Positions 9,001 through 15,904 of a DNA stretch of 64,000 nt are shown here, piece after piece (position 1 is the first letter of the stretch; each line of letters opens with the position of its first letter). The stretch is taken from positions 1-64,000 of the forward strand of contig DATKZT010000005.1 of NCBI GenBank assembly GCA_035527845.1, written 5' to 3'. The position numbers and the translations under genes were made by a program. Under the pieces are notes generated by a model that worked only from the letters and a program-made list of their open reading frames with translations, did not search any database and had not been told where the DNA came from. The DNA comes from JAUWKC01 sp035527845 (GTDB lineage: Bacteria; Planctomycetota; Phycisphaerae; Sedimentisphaerales; Anaerobacaceae).

Positions 9001-10541
9001 GGGACAGCCTGACATGGTTCTACTCGCACAACCCCTCCAACTTGTTCATCAATCTCGACAACGACCTTGAGTGGACGCCCGAGCAGGGAGGTCAGTTTAT
9101 CACCCGGCTTCCCGAGCATGCTCTCAGCCAGACGGGCCACGTGGTGGAAGTTACTTATATGTGGCTGACGGACGGCGACGATGACTGTCCTGACTGCTTC
9201 GACTGTCCGAATGGCTGCTACGATGATGATATAACCTGCATCGCCGGCACCAGCGACATGCGCGTAGGTTTGTTCGAAGCGGACGGCGAATACATTGAGG
9301 CGGACGGCTTCAGTGTGTACAGCTCCGTGTTCACCAACTATAAGGGCTACAACTGGCGTTTTGGTCCGAACATGTTGGCCGGACCTACCCGCTGGGTAGA
9401 TTGCCTGGATGAAGTGCACAAGACGGGTAATTTTGCCAAGAAGCCACAGAGTTCGGACAATCTTATGACCTCTAACGATGGGCTTGCGGATTATATTCCC
9501 GGCTTTGAGCTGACCCCCGGCGAGTGGTCGCAGTTCACCGTAAAGCTGGAGAGGACCTCATCGAGCAGCGTTAAAATGACCATTACGCTCAACGGCAGGA
9601 CCTACAACTGGACCGACTCATCCAGCAGCGAGCAGCCTACGAAGATAGATGTCCTTGCCGTCCACATGCGTAACGGCCGACCTTACACCCGTTTGGTGTG
9701 GCATTCGCTCAGCGGGCCGGACAATGATCCGCCCTCGCCCGATCCGATGACCTGGGCAACCACGCCATACGGCTCCGGCTCCACTGAGATTACCATGGTG
9801 GCAACCACAGCCACAGATGTCAGCGGCGTCGAGTACTACTTCGATTGCACGGCAGGAGCGGGCCACGACAGCACCTGGCAGGACAGCACCATTTACGTCG
9901 ATACAGGCCTGCAGCCCAGTACCCAGTACACTTATAGGGTAAAGGCTCGGGACAAGAGTGCCAACCAGAATGAGACCGGATGGTCAACCGCAGAGACAGG
10001 GACAACGCTCGCGTCTGAACCCTCGAAGATTGCACCGACGGCCATAACGACGACCTGTTCTTCGGTCAATTATCAGCTCGAAGGCTATTACACCTCGAAT
10101 GAGAACGGGCTGACCGGAGACCTGCACACGCACTTTATCGGCTCAAATCCGGCAGTGCCGCCGCCCCCGGGCGACGGGACGATGTGGCTGTCAAACGGTA
10201 TTTCCGGCGAATGGATCAAGTACGAGTTCGACCAGATTTACACCCTGACCACCATGTGGGTCTGGAACTACAACCAGGACGTTGACGGCACCGGAAATCT
10301 GAGGGTCAATCGCGGCATCAATCAATGCACCATCGAATACTCCACCAACGGCACCGATTGGAGCACGCTCGGCAGTACGCACAACTTTGCTATTGCGGAC
10401 GGCTCGGATACTTACGCCCACAATACCGAAATCAACTTCGGCAGCGTGGACGCCAAGTTCGTCCGCATCAACGTCATCAGCAACCACGGCGGCACATCGG
10501 CGGGCCTTAGCGAAGTGCGTTTCTACCACGCGGGTTCCTAA
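6066..10541 (+). CDS. Giant secreted protein with FN3-like repeats, Calx-beta domains and a C-terminal discoidin-like domain
   Basis: 1491 aa, ATG at 6066 preceded by TTTAGGAGAT. Signal peptide about 1-32 (LTLVAVVFLVGLVTAQVQA). The order is: an N-terminal beta-sandwich (FSDGFESGNFTAGGW, about 33-175); one divergent and three near-identical 100-residue FN3-like repeats (about 178-575, with DPMTWATPPYSTGTTSIAMV, GVEYYF, GWQDST, LSPSTQY, ARDKSPNQNATA); a module of about 170 residues with YQVLSYHNRS and VIRYEAPS that resembles the duplicated module of the gene at 3090; two Calx-beta repeats (TVDYAATGGTA, DETIIVTLSN; about 755-975); a second sandwich (about 980-1215); one more FN3 copy; and an F5/8 type C-like end (WIKYEFDQIYTLTTMWVWNY, FVRINVISNHGGTSAGLSEV). 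No enzyme active site was seen. An adhesin or glycan-binding scaffold is inferred. Confidence 0.8.
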   Translation: MCKNSRTLTKVKLTLVAVVFLVGLVTAQVQAVDLFSDGFESGNFTAGGWTIQNSNASVNTRSVYSGTYGAEAAMTTWIEKALSTVGYETIHVKYYRQTKGFDSGEYLYVEWFNGSTWSPLETVQSGSYTQGLQDKLCGAAANDNANFKIRFRTNANKVNEYAFIDDVVISGTSTVVDTDPPTPNPATFASPPAAVSDSEITMTATTGSDASPPVEYYFDETSGNPGGSDSGWTTNPVYNDTGLSPSTQYTYTVQMRDSLLNTGTASAPASATTPDNTPPSPDPMTWATPPYSTGTTSIAMVATTATDVSGVEYYFQCTSGGGNDSGWQDSTSYEDTGLSPSTQYCYSVQARDKSPNQNATASSSAQCATTDTPPDTTPPTPDPMTWATPPYSTGTTSIAMVATTASDVSGVEYYFTCTSGGGNDSGWQDSTNYEDTGLSPSTQYCYSVQARDKSPNQNATASSTAQCATTDTLPDTTPPTPDPMTWTTAPYSTGTTSIAMVASTATDESGVEYYFTCTSGGGNDSGWQDSTSYEDTGLSPSTQYCYSVQARDKSPNQNATASSTADCATTDSQPAPAAILADAGGCGPLQSGWISLAACGTYTNVGGTGINVTLATGNPSACVCRNPGGTGTLADVEADLLFADNENTTPNADFILTLSNLTNGANYQVLSYHNRSDEGVTTIPNVTVTGATNVTKPSSIVQDHPIMDNPAEITFTAGSGDVVIRYEAPSGGCPGCQVFFNGFELYSLGTTVGFETAASGGLETVTPALISVVVSNADPAETYTVDYAATGGTAIGGGVDYTLEPNTLVFNPGQTQKDISIDIVDDGTGEPDETIIVTLSNVTGLDATLGTSEHTYTISDYQPDVAFNAASSNGAESVTPANIAVSLTLSTPDTVTVDYAVTGGTAIGGGVDYTLLGSGTLTFDPYVTTQNISLDIVDDTEGEENETVILTLSNPVNATLGAITSHTYTIIDNEAGRNWDSLTWFYSHNPSNLFINLDNDLEWTPEQGGQFITRLPEHALSQTGHVVEVTYMWLTDGDDDCPDCFDCPNGCYDDDITCIAGTSDMRVGLFEADGEYIEADGFSVYSSVFTNYKGYNWRFGPNMLAGPTRWVDCLDEVHKTGNFAKKPQSSDNLMTSNDGLADYIPGFELTPGEWSQFTVKLERTSSSSVKMTITLNGRTYNWTDSSSSEQPTKIDVLAVHMRNGRPYTRLVWHSLSGPDNDPPSPDPMTWATTPYGSGSTEITMVATTATDVSGVEYYFDCTAGAGHDSTWQDSTIYVDTGLQPSTQYTYRVKARDKSANQNETGWSTAETGTTLASEPSKIAPTAITTTCSSVNYQLEGYYTSNENGLTGDLHTHFIGSNPAVPPPPGDGTMWLSNGISGEWIKYEFDQIYTLTTMWVWNYNQDVDGTGNLRVNRGINQCTIEYSTNGTDWSTLGSTHNFAIADGSDTYAHNTEINFGSVDAKFVRINVISNHGGTSAGLSEVRFYHAGS
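6901..7800 (+). repeat. Three tandem 300-bp coding repeats
   Basis: Units at about 6901-7200, 7201-7500 and 7501-7800 have an exact 300-bp period and are nearly identical in DNA; for instance CCGGACCCGATGACGTGG recurs at the same offset in each. A fourth, diverged copy lies near 9730-10015. Each unit encodes one 100-residue FN3-like module. Confidence 0.9.
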
Positions 10542-10604
10542 TCAGGTGTATTCGCTTGTGAGAACTCCTTCTGGCAAAAGGATTTGCCGAACGTGAGTGA
10601 TTCG

Positions 10605-10641
10605 GGGCCAATGGCAGGTATGCCATTGGCCCTGTTTTCTT
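10605..10641 (+). terminator. Rho-independent terminator of the giant surface gene
   Basis: Perfect 12-bp stem GGGCCAATGGCA / TGCCATTGGCCC with loop GGTA, followed by TGTTTTCTT. It separates the surface-protein block from the GntR operon. Confidence 0.88.
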
Positions 10642-10802
10642 GTGTTCCAGCCCCTCGGAAAGGGTTGCTGTTGTTTAATCCCTACAGGAGGTGACCGGCT
10701 ATAACTTCTTTTGTTGGGAGCGGATAGGTTTTCGTCTGAGCGTCTGGAATTTGTCCGCGGGGCGCCCCTCCGAAAAAAAATGAAAAACTTTTTATTTTCA
10801 TG

Positions 10803-10857
10803 TTGACTGTTGCACGATAACTGTTGTAGTATATGTAATACAGTTGATACTGTTACA
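10803..10857 (+). promoter_or_regulatory. Promoter of the GntR-ABC operon with clustered ACTGTT operator half-sites
   Basis: A -35 TTGACT (10803-10808) and a -10 TAGTAT (10827-10832) are separated by 18 bp, downstream of an A/T-rich stretch (10771-10800). ACTGTT occurs at 10806, 10820 and 10849, and its inverted form AACTGT/ACAGTT at 10819 and 10840. Thus AACTGT-N15-ACAGTT straddles the -10, and ACAGT-TGAT-ACTGT (10840-10853) lies just after it. The placement suggests autorepression by the GntR protein encoded at 10870. The role is inferred. Confidence 0.65.
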
Positions 10858-10869
10858 GGAAAACGAGAT

Positions 10870-11253
10870 ATGTACCTGCGTCTGGAATATCAAAGTGGCG
10901 AGCCGATTTATAAGCAGATTGTTGAGCAGATAAAGTACAAAGTCGCATCCGGTCAGCTCAAGGCCATGGACCGTCTTCCGAGCATCCGAGATGTGGCCAA
11001 GCAGCTCAAAGTCAACCCTCGAACGGTGGTCAAGGCCTATGAAGAGCTGGAGGGGGGCGGGCTCGTCGTGATGAGGCAGGGCCAAGGCGTGTTTATCACG
11101 CCGACACAGGCGGCGCCCGCCAAGGCGCGCCAGAAGGCCATCGCGGAAATGGCAAAAAGAATGCTGGCCGAGGCGTCCAGAATCGGGGCGGACCATCAGG
11201 AAGTATTGGCGATAGTCGAAGAAACCGTGCAGAAGATGAGGGAAGTCAAATGA
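10870..11253 (+). CDS. GntR-family transcriptional regulator, YtrA subfamily
   Basis: 127 aa. The N-terminal winged-helix domain is typical (SGEPIYKQIVEQIKYKVASG, then DRLPSIRDVAKQLKVNPRTV and KAYEELEGGGLV, residues 9-65). The remaining 55 residues are a short helical tail, as in YtrA-type members, which lack a large effector domain and usually control adjacent ABC transporters. The ATG at 10870 gives the canonical N-terminus MYLRLEY; frames opening earlier run through the promoter. The stop overlaps the ABC ATPase start by 4 bp (ATGA), so the two are translationally coupled. Repression of its own operon through the ACTGTT sites is the likely role. Any effector is unknown. Confidence 0.9.
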   Translation: MYLRLEYQSGEPIYKQIVEQIKYKVASGQLKAMDRLPSIRDVAKQLKVNPRTVVKAYEELEGGGLVVMRQGQGVFITPTQAAPAKARQKAIAEMAKRMLAEASRIGADHQEVLAIVEETVQKMREVK

Positions 11254-12182
11254 ATGAGACTGCGATAAGGACAGAGGGCTTGTGCCGAGACTACGGCGAT
11301 TTGCGGGCATTGGACGACGTGAATTTATCGATAGACAAGGGGCGGGTCGTGGCGATGCTGGGGCCGAACGGCGCGGGCAAGACCACCTTCCTGCATATTC
11401 TGATGGGAATGTTAGAGCCTACCGGCGGCAGGGCGGAGGTGCTGGGCGCAAACAGCCGGGCGTTGCCAAAGGACGTAGTCGGGCGGATTGGATATATGGG
11501 CGACGGGGACGAGCCGCCCCGCTGGGCAACGGCAGGGCAGTTGATTGGTTTGCAGGCGGGCGCATCATACAAATTGGCGAGGGGATTCGCCGAGCAGTTG
11601 CTCGCCAAGCGCGGGCTCAGCAGAAAAAGCGTGTATGGAGCGCTGAGCAAAGGTCAGAAGAAGTGGGTCCGTGCGGCTCTGGTGTTGGCGGCGAAGCCGG
11701 AGGTCATGCTGCTTGATGAGCCGGCGGAAGGCCTTGACCCGTCTGCGAGGCGCGAGCTTTACGATGAGCTGCGAGATTACGTTACGGACAGCGATGCCAC
11801 TGTAGTCGTGGCCACGCACATCATAGCGGACATCGAGCGGATAGCCGACGAGGCGGCGATAATAGACAAGGGGCGGGTCGCCACTCATGCGGCACTTGAC
11901 GACCTGCGCGAGCAGGTTCGTGAAATTGAACTTACCGAGAATGACGCGATACCCGAGTCTGCTGATGGGATCGAAGTGCTGGGCAGTAAGGCGGTGTCGG
12001 GGGCGGTGCTCGTGTGGGTGCGGTGTTCGCAGCACGGCCAACGTAAGCTCGAAACGATCTGCCCAAAAAAGGCGGTGATACGTGCAGTCGGGCTTGAGAC
12101 GTTCTATCTGGCGATGACAGAGCACAATGGGAAAACAGAAAGCACCGACGGCCAGGCGCAGGAAAGACATAATGATATCTGA
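11250..12182 (+). CDS. ABC transporter ATP-binding protein
   Basis: 310 aa. Walker A is GPNGAGKTT (38-46), the signature is LSKGQ (132-136, Lys in place of the usual Gly), Walker B is VMLLDE (152-157), and the H-loop His is 190 (VVVATHI). The 90 residues after the nucleotide-binding domain form a small C-terminal extension, as in CcmA/YtrB-type ATPases that pair with ABC-2 permeases. The gene overlaps the GntR gene by 4 bp. The likely membrane partner is the six-helix protein at 12855, and possibly the multi-helix paralogues after it. Direction and substrate cannot be read from sequence. Confidence 0.92.
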   Translation: MNETAIRTEGLCRDYGDLRALDDVNLSIDKGRVVAMLGPNGAGKTTFLHILMGMLEPTGGRAEVLGANSRALPKDVVGRIGYMGDGDEPPRWATAGQLIGLQAGASYKLARGFAEQLLAKRGLSRKSVYGALSKGQKKWVRAALVLAAKPEVMLLDEPAEGLDPSARRELYDELRDYVTDSDATVVVATHIIADIERIADEAAIIDKGRVATHAALDDLREQVREIELTENDAIPESADGIEVLGSKAVSGAVLVWVRCSQHGQRKLETICPKKAVIRAVGLETFYLAMTEHNGKTESTDGQAQERHNDI

Positions 12183-12212
12183 AGCAGCCAAGGGAAGATT
12201 AAGAGCAGGACG

Positions 12213-12812
12213 ATGGTAAGGCAGACAGCGACACCCGACATCAGATGGCTGGTCAATCGGGCCAGGCTCGCCGACCCGCAGAGCCTGGACAGGCTGGCCC
12301 GGCTGGTTTATGCGCGTTTAGGACAACGCCTCAGCTATCTGACATTTGATAAGGAGCTGGCCGCCGACCTGGCGCAGGAGACCTTGCTTGAAATGATCGA
12401 GTCTTTGCAAAGTCTGCGCAAGGCCGAGAGCTTCTGGCCCTGGATTCTTCAGATACTCTCAAGCAAAGCAAAGCAGCATTTTCGCGAACATCAACGCCTG
12501 CCGTCGGTGCGACTTTCAGCACTGGCCGAGAATCAAATGGAAAATGCCTTCGGGGACGATACCGGTGACGCCGGCGTCCGCCTTATTCGCAGGGAGCAAA
12601 GGCTCCTGATTATCGAGGCCATATCAAAACTTCAGGGCAAAGCCAGAGCGATTGTCTGTATGCGGTGTTTTGACGAAATGCCGTATTCGCAGATAGGTCT
12701 TTGTGTCGGATGCAGTGAAGCGGCGGTCAGGACGTCATTTCTGAGGGCCAGGCGAAAACTTAAGAATCTCCTGAGTAAAGAGCTATCCAATGTCACTACA
12801 AGTGCGGGCTGA
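12213..12812 (+). CDS. ECF-type RNA polymerase sigma factor inside the ABC operon
   Basis: 199 aa. Region 2 spans about 25-95 (LTFDKELAADLAQETLLEMI, then WPWILQILSSKAKQHFR). Region 4 spans about 135-190 (KLQGKARAIVCMRCFDEMPY, SQIGLCVGCSEAAVRTSF, RARRKLKNLL). It starts 30 bp after the ATPase stop, with an AGGACG-like ribosome site, and is followed 42 bp later by the permease-like gene, so it sits mid-operon. No zinc-binding anti-sigma gene is adjacent, but the downstream membrane proteins could hold or sense it. A sigma factor between an ABC ATPase and its putative permease is unusual. Confidence 0.85.
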   Translation: MVRQTATPDIRWLVNRARLADPQSLDRLARLVYARLGQRLSYLTFDKELAADLAQETLLEMIESLQSLRKAESFWPWILQILSSKAKQHFREHQRLPSVRLSALAENQMENAFGDDTGDAGVRLIRREQRLLIIEAISKLQGKARAIVCMRCFDEMPYSQIGLCVGCSEAAVRTSFLRARRKLKNLLSKELSNVTTSAG

Positions 12813-12854
12813 TCTTCGAGGTGTGCAGAACAGCAATATTAAGGAGTTGAAGTT

Positions 12855-13508
12855 ATGAAAGTGAAGATGTCTTTATTAGGTATGTTGTTCAGGCAGGGTC
12901 TGCCGGTAACGCTGATTGGACTGCCGATCGGGTGTTTGTACGTGCTGTTTACACGGGAGCCGCTGGCTTGGCAGAATCCCTGGACGGCTTTGTTTGTGCT
13001 GGTGCACAGCATCTCCGTCGCCGTCTGTCTGGGCCGGTTCAGAAGCCGCAGCTTTGGGTTTATTTATACGCGCGGCTATTTGAGGGACGAGCTTTGGGCC
13101 CACAAGATGCTGGCGACGGTGTTAGCGGTCGCGGCGGTGTGGCTGCCGATGGCATTGATTGTCTGGCTGCCGGTTCGCAGCGTCGTGCAGGACAAGCTGT
13201 TGGTCAGCCCCTACTTTCCCATAATGCGGATACGCGAGGCATCGGCGCCATGGGCGTGGCTGGCCGGCTACGCCATTCTTTTGCCGCTGTTTCATTACGT
13301 CTGGATACGGCGGGCCCAGCCTCTGCGAGGCGGAAACGGGGTGGTGCTGCTGGCCATCGGCGTGGTCATTGCGACGGCCACGCTTATGTCGTTTCGCTGG
13401 CATCCTCAGTGGTTCAGGATTCTTCTGTGGATACTGTCGGCCGTTGTGGTGGGAACGACCCTTATTGCCGGTCGGTCTCTGCACAGACAACTGGAGGTGC
13501 ACGGATGA
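12855..13508 (+). CDS. Six-helix membrane protein, probable ABC-2-type permease subunit
   Basis: 217 aa. Hydrophobic helices are visible near residues 15-33 (LPVTLIGLPIGCLYVLF), 42-58, 88-106 (VLAVAAVWLPMALIVWL), 132-147, 160-178 (VVLLAIGVVIATATLMSF) and 187-204 (LLWILSAVVVGTTLIAG). Length and topology fit a small ABC-2 permease subunit. Starts after TTAAGGAGTTGAAGTT. Its last bases overlap the next gene by 4 bp (ATGA). No family-specific motif was recognised, so the permease call rests on helix count and on the ATPase upstream. Confidence 0.65.
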   Translation: MKVKMSLLGMLFRQGLPVTLIGLPIGCLYVLFTREPLAWQNPWTALFVLVHSISVAVCLGRFRSRSFGFIYTRGYLRDELWAHKMLATVLAVAAVWLPMALIVWLPVRSVVQDKLLVSPYFPIMRIREASAPWAWLAGYAILLPLFHYVWIRRAQPLRGGNGVVLLAIGVVIATATLMSFRWHPQWFRILLWILSAVVVGTTLIAGRSLHRQLEVHG

Positions 13509-15886
13509 TTATCGGATTCTTCGGGTCGCTTCTGGTCCTGGGGCTCGTTCTGGGGCTGGTCTGTTTTGCGTTGGGGAGAAAAGCCTCTTTGCCCAAGTCG
13601 GCCCCGCGTGGAAACCGGACCAGCAGAATTGCAGAAACGCTGATTTTGTCCTCGGCCGGCCTGTTGATCTTCGTCATGATTGGCTGTCTTTCGAGAGACG
13701 GACGGCTTCTGAACCTGGGCGAGCTGAGGCCGGCGTACGCTGCGACGCACATCATAATTGCCTGCTGTGCCGTTGGCGGGCTTCTGCTGTCGGTCCTGCT
13801 TTCACTGCTGGGGCGAACGTCCGCAGGGGGGGTGCTCGCGTTTGTCGTTCTATCGGGCTACAGCATAACAATACAAGGATCGCACTTCGGCCCCGGCTAT
13901 CTTATGCAAAGGATCGCGCCCAGGGATTCATACGAGCCCATCGTAACCTACACCTTCGAGTTAGACGATGAGGTGCAGGGGGCGGACCTGTGGGTGAACG
14001 ACGTTTACCTGGGCAAGACGCCAATCAAAATGACAGGCCGGGAATTTCACAAGAAGGTGCCGTTCCTGTCGCGCCCGCCTGAAGGCTACGCCGACGAGCC
14101 CCCACACGAGCGTCAGTGGTTCATAATACTTCTTCGGGTCCTTAAAGCAGAAACCCGCGGTGACGGCAGCCTCTGGTATACGGACGATCAGAAAGACTAT
14201 TATGCACGGGCCAGGCTGGCAGATGAATGGAACAGATTTACCTACGCTCACTGTCATAACCGCGGCAACAGCCGTCTGCGGTATGACTTTTTGGTGAGGC
14301 TGCCGTCGCGATTTGACAGCAGGGAAAAAGTGCGAGAGCAAAGAAAGCAGCGATTGGAGAACCTGCTGCAAAAGGCAAGACTCGCCGATTATCAGGTCCA
14401 GCCTTCGTGGTTTGAGGCGGCCGAGACCTACGGACAGGATGGCTGGACGAAGCTTCGGACGCTGGCAGCCGAGGAGAAGGGATTCGGTCAGGTCGTGGAC
14501 AAATGGGTCGAATGGAAATACGGAGTCACCAGGGACATCAGCCGCGACAAGGCCGCAGAAGTCTTCGAGAAGATATGCAAAGAAGTCAACGCAGGCCGCA
14601 GGTACGATGAAGCCGATCCAGCCGGCAGGGCGGTCGAATTGATATTCGACCGGCTTGACGTCAGGCGGCTTGTTAGCGTGTATGAGCAGGCAATCCGGAG
14701 CCGCCGCTACAGGCAACTACAGTGGGAACTCAGGAATGTTTACCGTCACCTGATGGAACTCTGGGATGCAAAGCTGGATGACCATAAAGACGGGAAGGGC
14801 AATATCATAGAAGACAGAATTACACCGGCATTGATTTGCTGGGGCAGCGATATGGAAGCGGCAGTCAAGTTCGGAGGGGCTCAGGTTGAAAGATATTTGT
14901 TGCGGCAGTACAGACACGAGAAGCGCCTTTCCGGATTGGAGCTTGATTGGAACGATCTAAAATCGCACTTCGACCTCCATTTGAATAAGTGGCTGTTCCA
15001 TCTGTCACAATTAGACAGCGATGCGGGAAGGGACTTTCGCACCAGTCACAGGGGCCAGGTGCTCCAACTGGCGGACCTGCTGCTAAACAGCAGTTTCAAC
15101 CATGATGTCGATGCCCCCGAGTTTCTGTTCCTGGACGTGAATCAGGGTGCTGGCAGCATCGCATACGAGTTCTGGCCCAAATACGCCGCGGCCGTTAGAT
15201 CATCCGACATCTGGGAGTACCGAAAGCTCGAAAAACAATGGGCCTACCTCGCCCGGCTGGAACCGCCGGCAACCGAGGATATGTACATGGACTGCTGGCG
15301 CCAGGTCACCGACCTGCACAAATTGATGGGATCTGACAAGCTGGCTGGAGCTATCGAGGCAATTCCTAAAGAGATGAGGGTAGCGGTGGCAAAAGCTATT
15401 ATCGCGGAGCTTGAAAAGAAAATCGAAGCCAAGCGGAAGAAACTCGACCCTGAGCGGGCAGAACGTGCTCGCTTCGATGAGCACCCTTACGCGGAGGCGC
15501 TAAAGCGTCACCTCGCGTGCATAGGTGATGAGGAATCGCTTCAGTGGTTGATATCGGCGCTCCAGTCGGGGGCAGACAAGAATTATCACACTGACCAGGT
15601 AAGCAGGCTACTTGCGAGCGAAAAAGGCAGGGACCATCCTCTGCTCAGGGTGCTGGCCGAGGCGAAAAGTGCAAAGGTCAGACTGCTGGTGATGCCGGCC
15701 TTGGTAAAATATCCGACGCCAGCCAATAGAGAGATTCTGCATAAACTTTCGAAGGACGAAGATGAGCAAGTGCGCCAGGCCGCAGAAGAGGTTGCGGCGG
15801 AGCTCGCGCGGATAGAAGAAACACCTGTTGAACAGCTTGTATTCCAAGTGAAAGTGGCGACGTCTGACGTCGGGCAAAACCGATAG
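13505..15886 (+). CDS. Multi-pass membrane protein with PEGA-like and HEAT-like segments, paralogue 1 of 3
   Basis: 793 aa from the ATG at 13505, which overlaps the permease gene stop; open sequence upstream in this frame lies inside that gene. There are four N-terminal helices (about 3-24, 43-62, 76-98, 104-118). A PEGA-like beta segment follows (GADLWVNDVYLGKTPIKMTG, about 157-176). The rest is a long charged alpha-helical part with recurring landmarks shared by all three paralogues: RLENLLQKARLADYQV, W-K-YGVT, AGRAVELIFDRLDVRRLV, LLRQYR, LFLDVN and YMDCW. The C-terminus has HEAT-like repeats (LLVMPALVKYPTPANREILH, then KDEDEQVRQAAEEVAAEL). A membrane-anchored scaffold or sensor is inferred. 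I do not recognise a named family. Confidence 0.75.
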   Translation: MIIGFFGSLLVLGLVLGLVCFALGRKASLPKSAPRGNRTSRIAETLILSSAGLLIFVMIGCLSRDGRLLNLGELRPAYAATHIIIACCAVGGLLLSVLLSLLGRTSAGGVLAFVVLSGYSITIQGSHFGPGYLMQRIAPRDSYEPIVTYTFELDDEVQGADLWVNDVYLGKTPIKMTGREFHKKVPFLSRPPEGYADEPPHERQWFIILLRVLKAETRGDGSLWYTDDQKDYYARARLADEWNRFTYAHCHNRGNSRLRYDFLVRLPSRFDSREKVREQRKQRLENLLQKARLADYQVQPSWFEAAETYGQDGWTKLRTLAAEEKGFGQVVDKWVEWKYGVTRDISRDKAAEVFEKICKEVNAGRRYDEADPAGRAVELIFDRLDVRRLVSVYEQAIRSRRYRQLQWELRNVYRHLMELWDAKLDDHKDGKGNIIEDRITPALICWGSDMEAAVKFGGAQVERYLLRQYRHEKRLSGLELDWNDLKSHFDLHLNKWLFHLSQLDSDAGRDFRTSHRGQVLQLADLLLNSSFNHDVDAPEFLFLDVNQGAGSIAYEFWPKYAAAVRSSDIWEYRKLEKQWAYLARLEPPATEDMYMDCWRQVTDLHKLMGSDKLAGAIEAIPKEMRVAVAKAIIAELEKKIEAKRKKLDPERAERARFDEHPYAEALKRHLACIGDEESLQWLISALQSGADKNYHTDQVSRLLASEKGRDHPLLRVLAEAKSAKVRLLVMPALVKYPTPANREILHKLSKDEDEQVRQAAEEVAAELARIEETPVEQLVFQVKVATSDVGQNR

Positions 15887-15904
15887 CCCGGAAAGTGGGT
15901 ACTT

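Noticed and set aside
7803..9419. 538-residue minus-strand frame in the giant surface gene
   Set aside because: Antisense of Calx-beta and sandwich domains in the frame opposite strong coding sequence; composition is V/R/G-rich and no domain is seen.
12932..13504. Upstream open part of the paralogue 1 frame
   Set aside because: It lies inside the permease-like gene in another frame; ATG 13505 overlaps that gene's stop and starts a typical membrane N-terminus.
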